The position numbers were made by a program, and so were the translations under genes. A stretch of 64,000 nucleotides of DNA, from assembly GCA_017428385.1 (NCBI GenBank), contig JAFRQX010000046.1:62001-126000 (forward strand), in the 5' to 3' direction. This document shows positions 1 through 9,133 of this stretch, piece by piece. Each line of letters begins with the position of its first letter. Positions within the stretch are counted from its first letter, which is position 1. The stretch is from Clostridia bacterium (GTDB taxonomy: Bacteria > Bacillota > Clostridia > Christensenellales > Aristaeellaceae). The notes beneath the pieces are model-generated. The model ran no database searches, was not told the origin of the DNA, and worked only from the letters and a program-made list of their open reading frames with translations.

Positions 1-248
1 TCATCATATTTGCCGGAGTTTCTTGCTTCATTGATAAGGTGAGCAATCCGGGCCATCCGATACTGGAATTTATCCTCGCTGCCTGCGGATACATCCATGA
101 TGTAGCCATGGATATCCGTGGTTTCAACCACGAGGATACGTTTTGTACCATCCGGAATACTGTTTTCTGCCGAAACAGCAGGAATACTGGCTATAGAAAG
201 CGCAAGTGTACAGACCAGAATAAGGGAAATGGCTTTACGGACGGTCAT
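1..248 (-). CDS. Secreted bifunctional metallophosphatase/5'-nucleotidase, N-terminal part
   Basis: The gene runs off the left edge of the window, so only the first 82 codons are visible. It begins with ATG at 248, preceded by GGAGGAAAAAGA. The first ~24 residues form a signal peptide (MTVRKAISLILVCTLALS, then AxA). The mature part starts with KRILVVETTDIHGYIMD, the D-x-H-G first metal-binding motif of calcineurin-like 5'-nucleotidases (UshA/CpdB type), followed by a FQYRMARIAHLI stretch typical of that family. It probably hydrolyses nucleotides or 2',3'-cyclic nucleotides outside the cell. The family call rests on the N-terminus only. Confidence 0.75.
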   Translation of the reverse strand, partial: MTVRKAISLILVCTLALSIASIPAVSAENSIPDGTKRILVVETTDIHGYIMDVSAGSEDKFQYRMARIAHLINEARNSGKYD

Positions 249-371
249 TCTTTTTCCTCCTCTGTTGTTGAATGTCATGACGACATATGATGGGAAACTG
301 TATCGATGCAGAGATGGCACCATGTCGGAACAGGCTCAGCCGGTAATCTTTCAGTTTTATTGCTTTTATAT

Positions 372-400
372 ATTATACTGAATCAGGATAACGGATTCAA
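372..400 (-). promoter_or_regulatory. Promoter of the minus-strand metallophosphatase
   Basis: On the minus strand TTGAAT (395-400) lies 17 bp before a perfect TATAAT (372-377). The expected start near 365 would give a ~115 nt leader before the ATG at 248. The remainder of 249-478 shows no other gene. Confidence 0.6.
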
Positions 401-478
401 GCTTGATGGATACGTGACAATGGCGGCTGCCGTCAGGAACAAAATTGTTCTTCTCCTGTATTCGATATCATGACATGC

Positions 479-507
479 TTGACACCTGTGAAGGGGATGG
501 ATACAAT
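479..507 (+). promoter_or_regulatory. Promoter of the trp operon
   Basis: TTGACA (479-484), 17 bp spacer, TACAAT (502-507): near-perfect housekeeping sigma consensus. Transcription should start near 514, just before the T-box leader, and give a ~370 nt untranslated leader to trpE. Confidence 0.85.
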
Positions 508-529
508 ACGTGTAATTTCATAGCAAACC

Positions 530-785
530 GTTGAAGCGGAGATCAAAGCGGCAATGCCCTTACAGAGAGTCCGGGATGGTGAAAGCCGGGCAGGAAACAA
601 ACCGCCAAATGGACCGCGGAGGGCGCAGTCAAAAGCCGGGAGGCTGAGTATTCTGCGACGTGAGGCATACGTCAGTTGCCGGGAATATGATCGTATTCCG
701 CAGAGCGCACGGGAAACCGTGAAACAGGGTGGCACCGCGAAGTATATTCGTCCCTGACAGAGCATATCTGTCAGGGACTTTTTCA
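530..785 (+). ncRNA. Tryptophan T-box leader (tRNA-sensing riboswitch)
   Basis: The invariant T-box AGGGTGGCACCGCG is at 726-739, directly before a strong terminator (751-784). Upstream is a stem I-like region with an AGAGAG and GGTGAAAG segment (about 563-590). In the specifier position after the distal stem I hairpins, the string CAAATGGACC offers TGG (610-612), the tryptophan codon. T-box RNAs bind uncharged tRNA; the unpaired acceptor end pairs with the T-box bulge and stabilises the antiterminator. The Trp assignment agrees with the downstream trp genes. Fold and specifier were judged by eye. Confidence 0.9.
751..784 (+). terminator. T-box attenuator terminator
   Basis: Perfect 10-bp stem TCCCTGACAG / CTGTCAGGGA (751-760 with 768-777), loop AGCATAT, then CTTTTTC. 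It is the default OFF hairpin of the trp T-box. Between it and trpE lies an A-rich iterated repeat (788-822). Confidence 0.9.
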
Positions 786-787
786 TT

Positions 788-822
788 CCAAATGAAGAAT
801 GAAAAATGAAGAATGAAGAATT
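788..822 (+). repeat. A-rich AATGAAAAATGAAGAATGAA-type intergenic repeat
   Basis: Iterated 7-9 bp units (AATGAAG, AATGAAAA) fill this gap. Closely similar strings occur at 2917-2942 (end of trpG), 33486-33509 (end of the PfkB gene) and, more loosely, 7451-7472 and 29272-29312. No function is known to me. Confidence 0.5.
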
Positions 823-882
823 AATGGTTGTCCGGTAAAGCAAAGACCAACGGAACGCAGAGAACCCAAGGAGGCAGCTTTT

Positions 883-2352
883 ATGAAGATTATACCCGGT
901 TTGGAGGAAGTGGCCCGCTACAGGGAGACGGGAGAGTATAAAGTGGTTCCGGTCAGCTGTGAGCTGTTTGCGGATATCTGTACACCGATCCAGGCGGTGC
1001 GGAAACTGAAGAATGTTTCCTCCCACTGCTTCCTGCTGGAGTCCGCTGAACCGCAGGAAACCTGGGGACGCTACACCTTCCTGGGTTATGACCCGAAGAT
1101 GAGCATCACCTGTGCGGACGGAGAAATGCGGGTGAACGAGCTGAAAATGCAGACGAAGGATCCTTCCGCAGTATTACGGCAGATCCTGGCGGAGTATAAA
1201 AGCCCCCGGATTCCCGGACTGCCGCCTTTTACCGGCGGCCTGACCGGCTACTTCTCCTATGATTACCTGAACTATTCAGAACCGACGGTTCGCCGGGAGA
1301 CAGAGGACACAGAGCATTTCCAGGACGTGGACCTGATGCTCTTCGACAAGGTGATTGCCTTTGACAACCTGCGGCAGAAGATCATCCTGATCGCGAACGT
1401 CCGGCTGGACGAGGGAGAAGCCGGATATCACCGGGCGGAGATGGAACTGGCGGAGCTGAAGAAGCTGATCACCGAAGGCGCTGAGGCTAAGGATGAGCCC
1501 GGACGACTGACAGGAGAGGTAACGCCGCTGTTCAACAAGGCAGAATACTGCGCCATGGTGGAAAAAGCCCGGCACTACATCAAGGAAGGGGACATTTTCC
1601 AGATTGTGCTTTCCAACCGGTTGAGCGCTCCCTATGAAGGCAGCCTGCTGAACATGTACCGGACGCTGCGGACGGTGAACCCTTCTCCCTATATGTTTTA
1701 CTTCTCCGGCACGGATGTGGAGGTTGCGGGGGCCAGCCCGGAGACGCTGGTGAAGCTGGAAAACGGCGTCCTGCACACTTTCCCGCTGGCGGGTACCAGG
1801 CCGAGAGGAACAACACCGGAAGAGGACCGGAAACTGGAAGAAGAGCTGCTGCAGGACGAGAAGGAACTGGCAGAGCATAACATGCTGGTGGATCTGGGAC
1901 GGAATGACCTGGGAAAGATCTCAAAATTCGGCAGCGTGCAGGTGGAAAAGTTCCACGAGGTCCTGCGGTTCTCCCACGTGATGCATATCGGCTCCACAGT
2001 GCGCGGGGATATCCGGGAAGACAAGGACGCGCTGGATGCCATTGAGGCAGTCCTGCCGGCGGGCACCCTGTCCGGAGCACCGAAGATCCGGGCCTGCCAG
2101 CTGATCGGAGAGCTGGAGAACAACAAGCGGGGCATCTACGGCGGAGCGATCGGCTATATCGACTTTGCCGGAAACATGGATACCTGCATTGCGATCCGGA
2201 TCGCATACAAGAAAAACGGTAAGGTGTTTGTCCGCTCCGGAGCCGGAATTGTTTATGATTCCGTACCGGAAAAGGAACATGAAGAATGCCTGAACAAAGC
2301 CCGGGCAGTGCTGAACTCCCTGGAAAAGGCCGGAAAGGAGATAGACGGATGA
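883..2352 (+). CDS. trpE: Anthranilate synthase component I
   Basis: 489 aa. The chorismate-binding subunit makes anthranilate from chorismate with ammonia supplied by TrpG, the first committed step of tryptophan synthesis. The N-terminal domain carries LLES (about 51-54) and GRYTFLGYDP, the region that binds feedback tryptophan in TrpE. The C-terminal half has the chorismate-enzyme signatures DIFQIVLSNR, AGTRPRG, DLGRNDLG and GAPKIRACQ. Start chosen by AGGAGG at ~869 with good spacing. First gene of the T-box controlled operon; its TGA overlaps the trpG ATG by 4 nt, indicating translational coupling. Confidence 0.97.
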   Translation: MKIIPGLEEVARYRETGEYKVVPVSCELFADICTPIQAVRKLKNVSSHCFLLESAEPQETWGRYTFLGYDPKMSITCADGEMRVNELKMQTKDPSAVLRQILAEYKSPRIPGLPPFTGGLTGYFSYDYLNYSEPTVRRETEDTEHFQDVDLMLFDKVIAFDNLRQKIILIANVRLDEGEAGYHRAEMELAELKKLITEGAEAKDEPGRLTGEVTPLFNKAEYCAMVEKARHYIKEGDIFQIVLSNRLSAPYEGSLLNMYRTLRTVNPSPYMFYFSGTDVEVAGASPETLVKLENGVLHTFPLAGTRPRGTTPEEDRKLEEELLQDEKELAEHNMLVDLGRNDLGKISKFGSVQVEKFHEVLRFSHVMHIGSTVRGDIREDKDALDAIEAVLPAGTLSGAPKIRACQLIGELENNKRGIYGGAIGYIDFAGNMDTCIAIRIAYKKNGKVFVRSGAGIVYDSVPEKEHEECLNKARAVLNSLEKAGKEIDG

Positions 2353-2927
2353 CGCTGCTGATCGACAACTATGACAGCTTTTCCTACAACCTGTATCAGC
2401 TGATCGGAGAGCTGAATCCGGATATCAAGGTAATCCGGAACGACGAGATGACCATTGAGGAGATCCGGGAACTGAAACCGGACAGGATCATCCTTTCCCC
2501 CGGTCCGGGACGGCCGGAGGATGCGGGAATCATCATCGAGGCAGCCAAAGAGCTGGGGAAAGATATCCCGCTGCTGGGTGTGTGTCTGGGACACCAGGCG
2601 ATCTGCGCAGCTTTCGGAGCAACGGTGACCTACGCCAAGGCCCTGATGCATGGAAAGCAGTCCGTGGTACGGCAGGAGGGGAGCAGCCTGCTGTTTGAGG
2701 GACTGCCGGAGACCTTTCCCGTGGCTCGGTATCACTCCCTGGCCGCGGCACCGGAAACCATGCCGGAGTGCCTGGAAGTGACTGCCCGGACAGAGGACGG
2801 CGAGGTCATGGCAGTGCAGCATAAGGAATATCCGGTGTACGGGGTGCAGTTTCATCCGGAAAGCATACTGACTCCGGAAGGCCATAAAATGCTGGAGAAT
2901 TTTATGGCCTTCCGGAATGAAAAATGA
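2349..2927 (+). CDS. trpG: Anthranilate synthase glutamine amidotransferase component
   Basis: 192 aa class I glutamine amidotransferase that releases ammonia for TrpE. Visible motifs: LLIDNYDSFSYNL at the N-terminus, oxyanion region SPGPGRPED (about 50-58), nucleophile GVCLGHQAI (Cys79) and the His-Glu pair in VQFHPES near residue 170. It overlaps trpE through ATGA, so a longer upstream start is unlikely. The last codons (RNEK) are made from the A-rich repeat that follows. It is a separate gene, not a TrpG-TrpD fusion. Confidence 0.96.
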   Translation: MTLLIDNYDSFSYNLYQLIGELNPDIKVIRNDEMTIEEIRELKPDRIILSPGPGRPEDAGIIIEAAKELGKDIPLLGVCLGHQAICAAFGATVTYAKALMHGKQSVVRQEGSSLLFEGLPETFPVARYHSLAAAPETMPECLEVTARTEDGEVMAVQHKEYPVYGVQFHPESILTPEGHKMLENFMAFRNEK

Positions 2928-2965
2928 AAAATGAAAAATTAAAACTTAGAACGGAGGATTGAATC

Positions 2966-3982
2966 ATGATTAAGGAAGCTATCGTGAAGATTGTCAGCAA
3001 GGAAGACCTGACCTATGAAGAAGCTTATACCGTGATGAATGAAATCATGAGCGGGGAGACCACGCCGACCCAGAACGCGGCTTTTCTGGCATCCCTGTCC
3101 ACCAAGAGCGCCCGGGCGGAGACCACGGCTGAAATTGCGGGCTGCGCGGCGGCTATGCGGGAAAAGGCAACGCCTGTGGATGCGGGTCCCGATCTGTTTG
3201 AGATCGTCGGCACCGGCGGAGACAATGCCCACAGCTTCAACATTTCCACCACTTCAGCGCTGGTGGCTGCGGCGGGCGGCATGCGGGTGGCAAAACACGG
3301 CAACCGGGCAGCCTCCAGCAAGAGCGGTACGGCAGACTGCCTGGAAGCGCTGGGCGTGAACATTGACCAGGATCCGGATAAGTGCCGTCAGCTGCTGGAC
3401 GAAGTGGGCATGTGCTTCTTCTTTGCCCAGAAGTATCATACTTCCATGAAGTATGTGGGTGCCATCCGGAGGGAACTGGGCTTCCGCACGGTGTTCAACA
3501 TCCTGGGACCGTTGACCAACCCCGGTCATCCCTCCATGCAGCTGCTGGGCGTGTATGACGAGTATCTGGTACAGCCCCTGGCACAGGTGCTGATGAACCT
3601 GGGGGTGAAGCGGGGCATGGTGGTTTACGGACAGGACAAGCTGGACGAGATCTCCCTGAGTGCGCCGACCACGGTATGCGAATTCAAGGACGGCTGGATG
3701 AAGAACTATGTGATCACTCCCGAACAGTTCGGCCTGCAGCGCTGCACGAAGCAGGATCTGGTGGGCGGGACTCCTGCGGAGAACGCGGAGATCACCAAAG
3801 CGATTCTTTCCGGCGAAAAGGGACCGAAGCGGGATGCGGTGCTGATGAACGCAGGCGCAGCCCTGTACATCGGCGGGAAGGCTGAAAGCCTGGCAGAGGG
3901 TGTCAAACTGGCGGAGGAGATTATTGACAGCGGAAAGGCTATGACGACACTGGAAAAGCTGATCAGCGTTTCCAACGAATAA
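2966..3982 (+). CDS. trpD: Anthranilate phosphoribosyltransferase
   Basis: 338 aa, normal length. Transfers phosphoribose from PRPP to anthranilate. Motifs: [14 protein letters not shown] (PRPP/diphosphate loop), [21 protein letters not shown] region with the anthranilate-contacting residues, and [22 protein letters not shown] is GGAGG at about 2951. It sits 38 nt behind trpG; the gap is filled by the A-rich repeat, so this gene is less tightly coupled than its neighbours. Confidence 0.96.
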   Translation: MIKEAIVKIVSKEDLTYEEAYTVMNEIMSGETTPTQNAAFLASLSTKSARAETTAEIAGCAAAMREKATPVDAGPDLFEIVGTGGDNAHSFNISTTSALVAAAGGMRVAKHGNRAASSKSGTADCLEALGVNIDQDPDKCRQLLDEVGMCFFFAQKYHTSMKYVGAIRRELGFRTVFNILGPLTNPGHPSMQLLGVYDEYLVQPLAQVLMNLGVKRGMVVYGQDKLDEISLSAPTTVCEFKDGWMKNYVITPEQFGLQRCTKQDLVGGTPAENAEITKAILSGEKGPKRDAVLMNAGAALYIGGKAESLAEGVKLAEEIIDSGKAMTTLEKLISVSNE

Positions 3983-4109
3983 ATCAGGATCAGTGCCCTT
4001 CGGGCATAGTAAGGGATTCCTCCACTCCGCTGCGCTCCGGTCGGAATGACACTGTCGCTGCGACGGGGAGATTCTTCCCTTCGTTCAGGATAACATTTGG
4101 AGGTTACGG
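3983..4109 (+). repeat. Intergenic element between trpD and trpC
   Basis: 127 bp without a gene. It holds a small TGCCCTTCGGGCA hairpin, then GATTCCTCCACTCCGC, GCTCCGGTCGGAATGACAC and GATTCTTCCCTTCG. The GATTCnTC...CGGAATGACA arrangement recurs loosely at 37438-37480 (GATTCTTCGACGC...CAGAATGACAGC), suggesting a dispersed non-coding element. The trpC RBS (TTGGAGG) lies at its end. Confidence 0.4.
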
Positions 4110-4898
4110 ATGACTATACTGGATAAGCTTGCCGATCTTTCACGGGAGCGGGCAAAGAGAGAACAGGAGAAAATACCGGAAGCGGAACTGCGGGAGCAGG
4201 CAAAAGCGCTGGGCAAAGGAAACGGGGAGGCGTTTCTTTCCGCCCTGAAAAAGCCGGGAATCTCCTTTATCTGTGAGATCAAGAAGGCGTCTCCCTCCAA
4301 GGGACTGATTTCTCCGGATTTTCCTTACCTGAAGATCGCGAAAGCCTATGAACGGGGCGGAGCAGACTGTATCTCCTGCCTGACCGAGCCGGAGTACTTC
4401 CTGGGATCGGACGGGATCTTCCGGGAAGTGCGGGCAAAGGTGAGCCTGCCGATGCTGCGCAAGGACTTCACAGTCAGTGCCTACCAACTGGATCAGGCCC
4501 GGGTGATGGGTGCGAACGCGGCCCTGCTCATCGTTTCCCTGCTGGACGAAAAGACGCTGGAAGCTTATCTGGAACGATGCGGGGAACTGGGAATCGCAGC
4601 GCTGGTGGAGACCCACGACGAAGAAGAGATCCGCAGGGCAGTATCCGCCGGGGCGAAGATCATCGGCGTGAACAACCGGAACCTGAAAGACTTTTCCGTG
4701 GACTTTGAGAATGCGGCAAGGCTGCGGGACCGGATCCCGGCTGATTGTGTTTATGTAGCGGAAAGCGGCGTCAAAACACCGGAAGACGTACAGCGGCTGA
4801 AGCAGATCGGCGCGGATGCCGCACTGATTGGTGAAACGCTGATGAGGGCGGAGGATCCGGGAACCATGCTCCGGCTGCTGAAAGGAGAAACAGCATGA
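4110..4898 (+). CDS. trpC: Indole-3-glycerol phosphate synthase
   Basis: 262 aa TIM barrel that closes CdRP to indole-3-glycerol phosphate with loss of CO2 and water. The phosphate/catalytic region FICEIKKASPSKG (catalytic Lys) is around 53-65, with LRKDFTVSAYQ, VETHDEEEIRRA, GVNNRNLKDF and VAESGV following in family order. RBS GGAGG just upstream. Its end overlaps trpF by 4 nt (ATGA). It is not fused to TrpF as in enterobacteria. Confidence 0.96.
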   Translation: MTILDKLADLSRERAKREQEKIPEAELREQAKALGKGNGEAFLSALKKPGISFICEIKKASPSKGLISPDFPYLKIAKAYERGGADCISCLTEPEYFLGSDGIFREVRAKVSLPMLRKDFTVSAYQLDQARVMGANAALLIVSLLDEKTLEAYLERCGELGIAALVETHDEEEIRRAVSAGAKIIGVNNRNLKDFSVDFENAARLRDRIPADCVYVAESGVKTPEDVQRLKQIGADAALIGETLMRAEDPGTMLRLLKGETA

Positions 4899-5500
4899 CG
4901 CAGATCAAGATGTGCGGGCTGCGAAGGCCGGAGGACATTAAGGCGGTTAATGAGCTCAAGCCGGAATACATCGGGTTCGTGTTCTTTCCCGGAAGCAAGA
5001 GGTACGTGACGCCGGAGACGGCGAAGGCGCTGCGGGACGGATTGAACCCGGGGATCAAGGCGGTGGGCGTCTTTGTGGACGAGGATCCGGAAACGGTCGC
5101 CCGGCTGCTGGAGGAAGGCGTAATTGACATTGCCCAGCTACACGGGCACGAAGATGAAACCTACCTGGCAGAACTGCGGAAGAAAACGGACAAGCCGCTG
5201 ATCCGGGCCTTCCGGATCCGGAGTGCGGAAGACGCACAGCAAGCGCAGGCATCCACCGCGGAGCAGATCCTGCTGGACGCGGGAGCCGGGGACGGGAAAA
5301 CCTTCGACTGGAGCTGGCTGAAAGAAGTGACAAGACCCTATTTCCTGGCCGGCGGGCTGAATCCGGAAAACGCCGGCGAGGCGGTGAAGAAGCTGAAGCC
5401 ATACGCGGTGGACGTTTCCTCCGGAATAGAAACAGAAGGATACAAGGATATCAACAAGATGCGCGCGTTTGTGCGGGCAGTCAGGGAGGAGCAGGTATGA
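4895..5500 (+). CDS. trpF: Phosphoribosylanthranilate isomerase
   Basis: 201 aa TIM barrel catalysing the Amadori rearrangement of PRA to CdRP. Motifs: [11 protein letters not shown] (catalytic Cys, residue ~7), [38 protein letters not shown] and LAGGLNPEN with the phosphate-binding end SSGIE. Starts inside the trpC stop and overlaps trpB by 4 nt (ATGA at 5497-5500), so trpC-F-B are translationally coupled. Confidence 0.95.
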   Translation: MTQIKMCGLRRPEDIKAVNELKPEYIGFVFFPGSKRYVTPETAKALRDGLNPGIKAVGVFVDEDPETVARLLEEGVIDIAQLHGHEDETYLAELRKKTDKPLIRAFRIRSAEDAQQAQASTAEQILLDAGAGDGKTFDWSWLKEVTRPYFLAGGLNPENAGEAVKKLKPYAVDVSSGIETEGYKDINKMRAFVRAVREEQV

Positions 5501-6687
5501 GCAATCAGAACGGACGCTTCGGTATCCACGGCGGACAGTATATTCCTGAAACGCTGATGAATGCTGTGATCGAGCTGGAGGAGGCCTACAATCACTATAA
5601 GGCGGACCCGGAGTTTAACCGGGAACTGACCGCCCTGCTGAACGATTACGCCGGACGGCCTTCCCGGCTGTATTATGCCGAAAAAATGACGAAGGACCTG
5701 GGCGGCGCGAAGATCTACCTGAAACGGGAAGACCTGAACCATACCGGCGCCCACAAGATCAACAACGTGCTGGGACAGGCACTGCTGGCAAAGAAAATGG
5801 GCAAAACCCGCCTGATTGCCGAGACCGGTGCCGGACAGCACGGCGTGGCCACCGCTACAGCCGCGGCCCTGATGGGTATGGAATGTGTGGTGTTCATGGG
5901 CGAGGAAGATACGATCCGCCAGGCGCTGAACGTATACCGGATGCGGCTGCTGGGCGCGGAGGTAATCCCGGTGAAGACCGGCACCGCCACCCTGAAGGAC
6001 GCTGTAAGCGAGGCCATGCGGGAATGGACCCGCCGGATTGACGACACCCATTACTGCCTGGGCTCTGTGATGGGGCCGCATCCCTTCCCGACGATTGTAC
6101 GGGACTTCCAGGCGGTGATCTCCAAGGAAATCAAGGAACAGATCCTGGAGAAGGAAGGCCGGCTGCCGGATGCGGTGATTGCCTGCGTCGGCGGAGGCAG
6201 CAATGCCATCGGAAGCTTCTATCACTTTATTGAGGATAAGGACGTCCGGCTGATCGGCTGCGAAGCTGCAGGCCGGGGGATTGATACCTTTGAGACGGCG
6301 GCAACCATGAATACGGGCCGCCTGGGCATCTTCCACGGAATGAAGAGCTATTTCTGTCAGGATGAGTACGGCCAGATTGCGCCGGTGTACTCCATCTCCG
6401 CCGGGCTGGACTATCCGGGTGTGGGTCCGGAACACGCCTGGCTGCATGATACCGGACGGGCTGAATATGTGCCGGTGACCGATGAAGAGGCTGTGTGCGC
6501 CTTTGAGTACCTGGCAAAGACGGAAGGTATCATTCCGGCGATTGAGTCCGCGCATGCGGTGGCGTATGCCCAGAAGATCGCGCCGGAAATGAAACCGGAC
6601 CAGATCATCGTGATTACCGTTTCCGGCCGGGGCGACAAGGACTGCGCCGCCATCGCCCGCTACAGAGGGGAGGATCTCCATGAGTAA
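5497..6687 (+). CDS. trpB: Tryptophan synthase beta subunit
   Basis: 396 aa. PLP enzyme that condenses indole with serine. The PLP lysine is in [10 protein letters not shown] (about 82-91); the phosphate-binding loop is [18 protein letters not shown] and the [11 protein letters not shown] region fit TrpB1, the partner-dependent form that works with TrpA. Ends with VSGRGDKD. Overlaps trpA by 8 nt, consistent with synthesis as a complex. Confidence 0.97.
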   Translation: MSNQNGRFGIHGGQYIPETLMNAVIELEEAYNHYKADPEFNRELTALLNDYAGRPSRLYYAEKMTKDLGGAKIYLKREDLNHTGAHKINNVLGQALLAKKMGKTRLIAETGAGQHGVATATAAALMGMECVVFMGEEDTIRQALNVYRMRLLGAEVIPVKTGTATLKDAVSEAMREWTRRIDDTHYCLGSVMGPHPFPTIVRDFQAVISKEIKEQILEKEGRLPDAVIACVGGGSNAIGSFYHFIEDKDVRLIGCEAAGRGIDTFETAATMNTGRLGIFHGMKSYFCQDEYGQIAPVYSISAGLDYPGVGPEHAWLHDTGRAEYVPVTDEEAVCAFEYLAKTEGIIPAIESAHAVAYAQKIAPEMKPDQIIVITVSGRGDKDCAAIARYRGEDLHE

Positions 6688-7450
6688 GATCGCAAAGGCT
6701 TTTGACCATGGCAAGGCGTTTATCGCCTTTATCACCTGCGGTGATCCGGATCTGGAAACCACGGGTAAAGCGGTACGGGCTGCCGTGGAGAACGGCGCAG
6801 ACCTGATTGAACTGGGCATTCCCTTTTCCGACCCCACGGCAGAAGGACCGGTGATTCAGGAAGCTAACCTGCGAGCCCTGCAGGCGGGAACCACCACGGA
6901 TAAGATTTTTGATTTTGTGAAAGACCTGCGCAAAGACGTGACCGTCCCCATGGTCTTTATGACCTATGCCAACGTAATCTTTTCCTACGGGGCGGAGAAG
7001 TTTATCTCCACCTGCGAGCAGATCGGCATTGACGGACTGATCCTGCCGGACCTGCCTTTTGAGGAGAAGGAAGAATTTTTGCCTTTGTGCCGGCAGTATC
7101 ATGTGGACCTGGTTTCCCTGATTGCGCCGACATCCGAAAACCGGGTGGCGATGATTGCCCGGGAGGCGGAAGGATTCATCTACCTGGTGTCCAGCCTGGG
7201 TGTGACAGGCACCCGCAGTGAAATTACCACAGATCTGCAGCCCATTATCCGGACGATCCGGGAAAACGCGAAGGTGCCGGTGGCCATCGGCTTCGGTATT
7301 TCCAAGCCAGAGCAGGCGAAGGCTATGGCGGCCATTTCCGATGGCGCTATTGTGGGATCCGCGATTGAGAAAATCCTGGCGCAGTATGGGAAAGAGGCAC
7401 CGGAACACATTGGGGAATATGTGAAGAGTATGAAGGAAGCAATCAACTGA
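6680..7450 (+). CDS. trpA: Tryptophan synthase alpha subunit
   Basis: 256 aa TIM barrel that splits indole-3-glycerol phosphate to indole and G3P. Catalytic Glu is in [11 protein letters not shown] (about 43-53), catalytic Asp/loop 2 in [11 protein letters not shown], and loop 6 in [26 protein letters not shown] lies inside the end of trpB. Last biosynthetic gene of the pathway; a 70 nt gap with an inverted repeat follows. Confidence 0.97.
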   Translation: MSKIAKAFDHGKAFIAFITCGDPDLETTGKAVRAAVENGADLIELGIPFSDPTAEGPVIQEANLRALQAGTTTDKIFDFVKDLRKDVTVPMVFMTYANVIFSYGAEKFISTCEQIGIDGLILPDLPFEEKEEFLPLCRQYHVDLVSLIAPTSENRVAMIAREAEGFIYLVSSLGVTGTRSEITTDLQPIIRTIRENAKVPVAIGFGISKPEQAKAMAAISDGAIVGSAIEKILAQYGKEAPEHIGEYVKSMKEAIN

Positions 7451-7461
7451 AAACTTAAAAA

Positions 7462-7506
7462 ATGAATAATGATAGTTTGTTATAACCAGATAGGTGCATT
7501 ATTCAT
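7462..7506 (+). repeat. Inverted repeat between trpA and the ACT gene
   Basis: ATGAATAATG (7462-7471) and CATTATTCAT (7497-7506) are exact complements with a 25 nt loop. No U-tract follows, and the right arm ends just before the AGGAGG of the next gene, so it could modulate its translation rather than end transcription. This is inference. Confidence 0.4.
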
Positions 7507-7520
7507 CAGGAGGAAATGCA

Positions 7521-7937
7521 ATGATTCGGCAGTTGTCTATTTTCGCGGAAAACAAAAAGGGTGCCATGAACCGGATTACTCAGATCCTGGCGGACACTGG
7601 GATCAATATGAATACCCTGATCACCAATGACAGCGCGGAATTCGGGATTATCCGCATGCTGGTATCCGATACGGAACAGGCCGCGCAGGAACTGCAGGCC
7701 GCCGGGTACATGTGCCATGCGGACTACGTGGCCGCGGTGGAGATCGGAGACGAGTGCGGCAGCCTGAACGACCTGCTCACGGTGATCAATGACGGCAACA
7801 TCAACCTGGATTACCTCTATGTGACCTACAACACCCTGAGCCGCCTGCCGGTGGCGATCCTGCGGGCGACCGACCTGATGGAAGTGGAAGGTTTCCTTCA
7901 GGCCAGAGGATATAAGACACTGGAACGGATTGACTGA
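7521..7937 (+). CDS. Tandem ACT-domain amino acid-sensing protein
   Basis: 138 aa made of two ACT modules (about 2-70 and 71-138): IRQLSIFAENKKGAMNRITQIL then DYVAAVEIGDECGSLNDLLTVI. ACT domains bind amino acids at their dimer interface; no catalytic domain is present. Start chosen at the ATG after AGGAGGAAATGCA. It lies between trpA and the hairpin terminators, so it is probably the last gene of the trp operon, and a role in sensing tryptophan or another aromatic amino acid is plausible but inferred. Confidence 0.8.
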   Translation: MIRQLSIFAENKKGAMNRITQILADTGINMNTLITNDSAEFGIIRMLVSDTEQAAQELQAAGYMCHADYVAAVEIGDECGSLNDLLTVINDGNINLDYLYVTYNTLSRLPVAILRATDLMEVEGFLQARGYKTLERID

Positions 7938-7954
7938 ACAGAACAAAATGATGC

Positions 7955-7986
7955 CTTGGCGGTATTAACCGCCAGGGTGTTGTTTT
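7955..7986 (+). terminator. Terminator after the trp operon (first hairpin)
   Basis: Stem CTTGGCGGT / ACCGCCAGG (7955-7963 with 7968-7976, one G-U), loop ATTA, then GTGTTGTTTTT. Confidence 0.75.
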
Positions 7987-8011
7987 TGATTCGATAACCG
8001 TAAGGCAGCAT

Positions 8012-8039
8012 AAACAGGTTGAAATATACCTGTTTTTTT
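8012..8039 (+). terminator. Terminator after the trp operon (second hairpin)
   Basis: Stem AAACAGGT / ACCTGTTT (8012-8019 with 8028-8035) followed by TTTT. It backs up the hairpin 50 bp upstream. Confidence 0.75.
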
Positions 8040-8093
8040 GGCATCATAAAAAAGACAACTGTCGATTGAAAACGGGATACGCGGAGGCAGAAG

Positions 8094-8477
8094 ATGGAAT
8101 ACAGGATTGACGACAAGCAGCTTGATGCAGGAAAATTTATCGCATTTGTCAACAAAGTCTGGCCCGGAAAGTATGATGAAGGCAGGACGGCGGAGGCGTT
8201 ATCCAGGACACTGAACATCACTGCCTATGACGGCGAAACACTGGTGGGCTGCCTGCGCATTCTGACAGATGGTTATTTCTTCGGTACGATTACTGAAATG
8301 CTGGTGCTGCCGGAATATCAAAAACAGGGAATCGGAAGCAGGTTGCTTCAGCTGGCTAAGGAAAATACCCCGACGATGCTGTATTTCGGAGCGCAGCCGA
8401 CAGCGGAGAAATTCTATGAGAAGAATGGATGCCCGAAGGGCTTTCAATCCTACATGATCGAAAAGAAACGGCAGTAA
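8094..8477 (+). CDS. GNAT family N-acetyltransferase
   Basis: 127 aa compact GNAT fold. Acetyl-CoA motif A is seen as TEMLVLPEYQKQGIGSRLL (Q-x-x-G-I-G, about 68-85), and the C-terminal strand has FYEKNGCPKGFQSYMI. The substrate cannot be told from sequence; such short GNATs often acetylate small amines or protein termini. RBS GGAGGCAGAAG precedes the ATG. It follows the trp terminators and starts a new transcription unit with the next gene. Confidence 0.85.
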   Translation: MEYRIDDKQLDAGKFIAFVNKVWPGKYDEGRTAEALSRTLNITAYDGETLVGCLRILTDGYFFGTITEMLVLPEYQKQGIGSRLLQLAKENTPTMLYFGAQPTAEKFYEKNGCPKGFQSYMIEKKRQ

Positions 8478-8514
8478 TTCAGTGCGCAGAGTTTTTCAGA
8501 CAAGAGGAATGAAT

Positions 8515-9033
8515 ATGGATAAACTTTTATTAACACATTACTATTATCCGGGGACGGATCCCTGGAAAAACATCATGAACCAGCCGGAACAGGAAGCTTT
8601 CAGGGTGGCTGCCGAACTTGCGGCTGCCCATCCCGAAACGACCAGTTTTTACCGGTTTGCAGATTTTAAGAATTACTATCCCCTGCGAAAAAGAGCAGAT
8701 GAGTATGTGCGGGAAGCGTTTATCCGGCTCGGAGGGAAACCAAAGCTGCAACACCCTTATTCATTCGTGCTTGCGGAAAGTGATTATCTGAAATCCTGGT
8801 TCGACAGCAAAGACAAAATAGTGCTTGACCTTTCAGATATTCCTGACGATCAGGTAAGCTTCACGCCCGGTGACAGCTGCGCACTTCTCCAGCAGGGGAT
8901 TGAGCCGGCTGTGCTGACAAAAGGGATGCTCATGAACGGAATCAGGGACTGCGGCGGATCGGCGGAGGCTTTCCTTGAAAAGATACTGGAAGGAAGGCCT
9001 TATGTTGAGGTCCAGCTTTGGGACCGGTTTTAA
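8515..9033 (+). CDS. Conserved-looking protein of unknown function
   Basis: 172 aa, soluble, no signal peptide or recognised motif. It begins MDKLLLTHYYYPGTDPWKNI and carries a basic/aromatic stretch (YRFADFKNYYPLRKRADEYV) and an acidic middle (KIVLDLSDIPDDQVSF). AGAGG at ~8503 favours this ATG over one two codons upstream. It lies 37 nt after the GNAT gene on the same strand and is probably co-transcribed. I do not recognise the family. Confidence 0.6.
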   Translation: MDKLLLTHYYYPGTDPWKNIMNQPEQEAFRVAAELAAAHPETTSFYRFADFKNYYPLRKRADEYVREAFIRLGGKPKLQHPYSFVLAESDYLKSWFDSKDKIVLDLSDIPDDQVSFTPGDSCALLQQGIEPAVLTKGMLMNGIRDCGGSAEAFLEKILEGRPYVEVQLWDRF

Positions 9034-9133
9034 TCCGTCCTGAAAGATCGTTATACAGGACAAAACGGAGCAAGCCGGAACAGGAAAACAAATGATACAG
9101 TCTCTATAATCAAACGTGAAAGGAGGGATAACG

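Noticed and set aside
5338..6837. 499-codon minus-strand frame across trpB
   Set aside because: Antisense shadow of trpF/trpB/trpA, no start signals.
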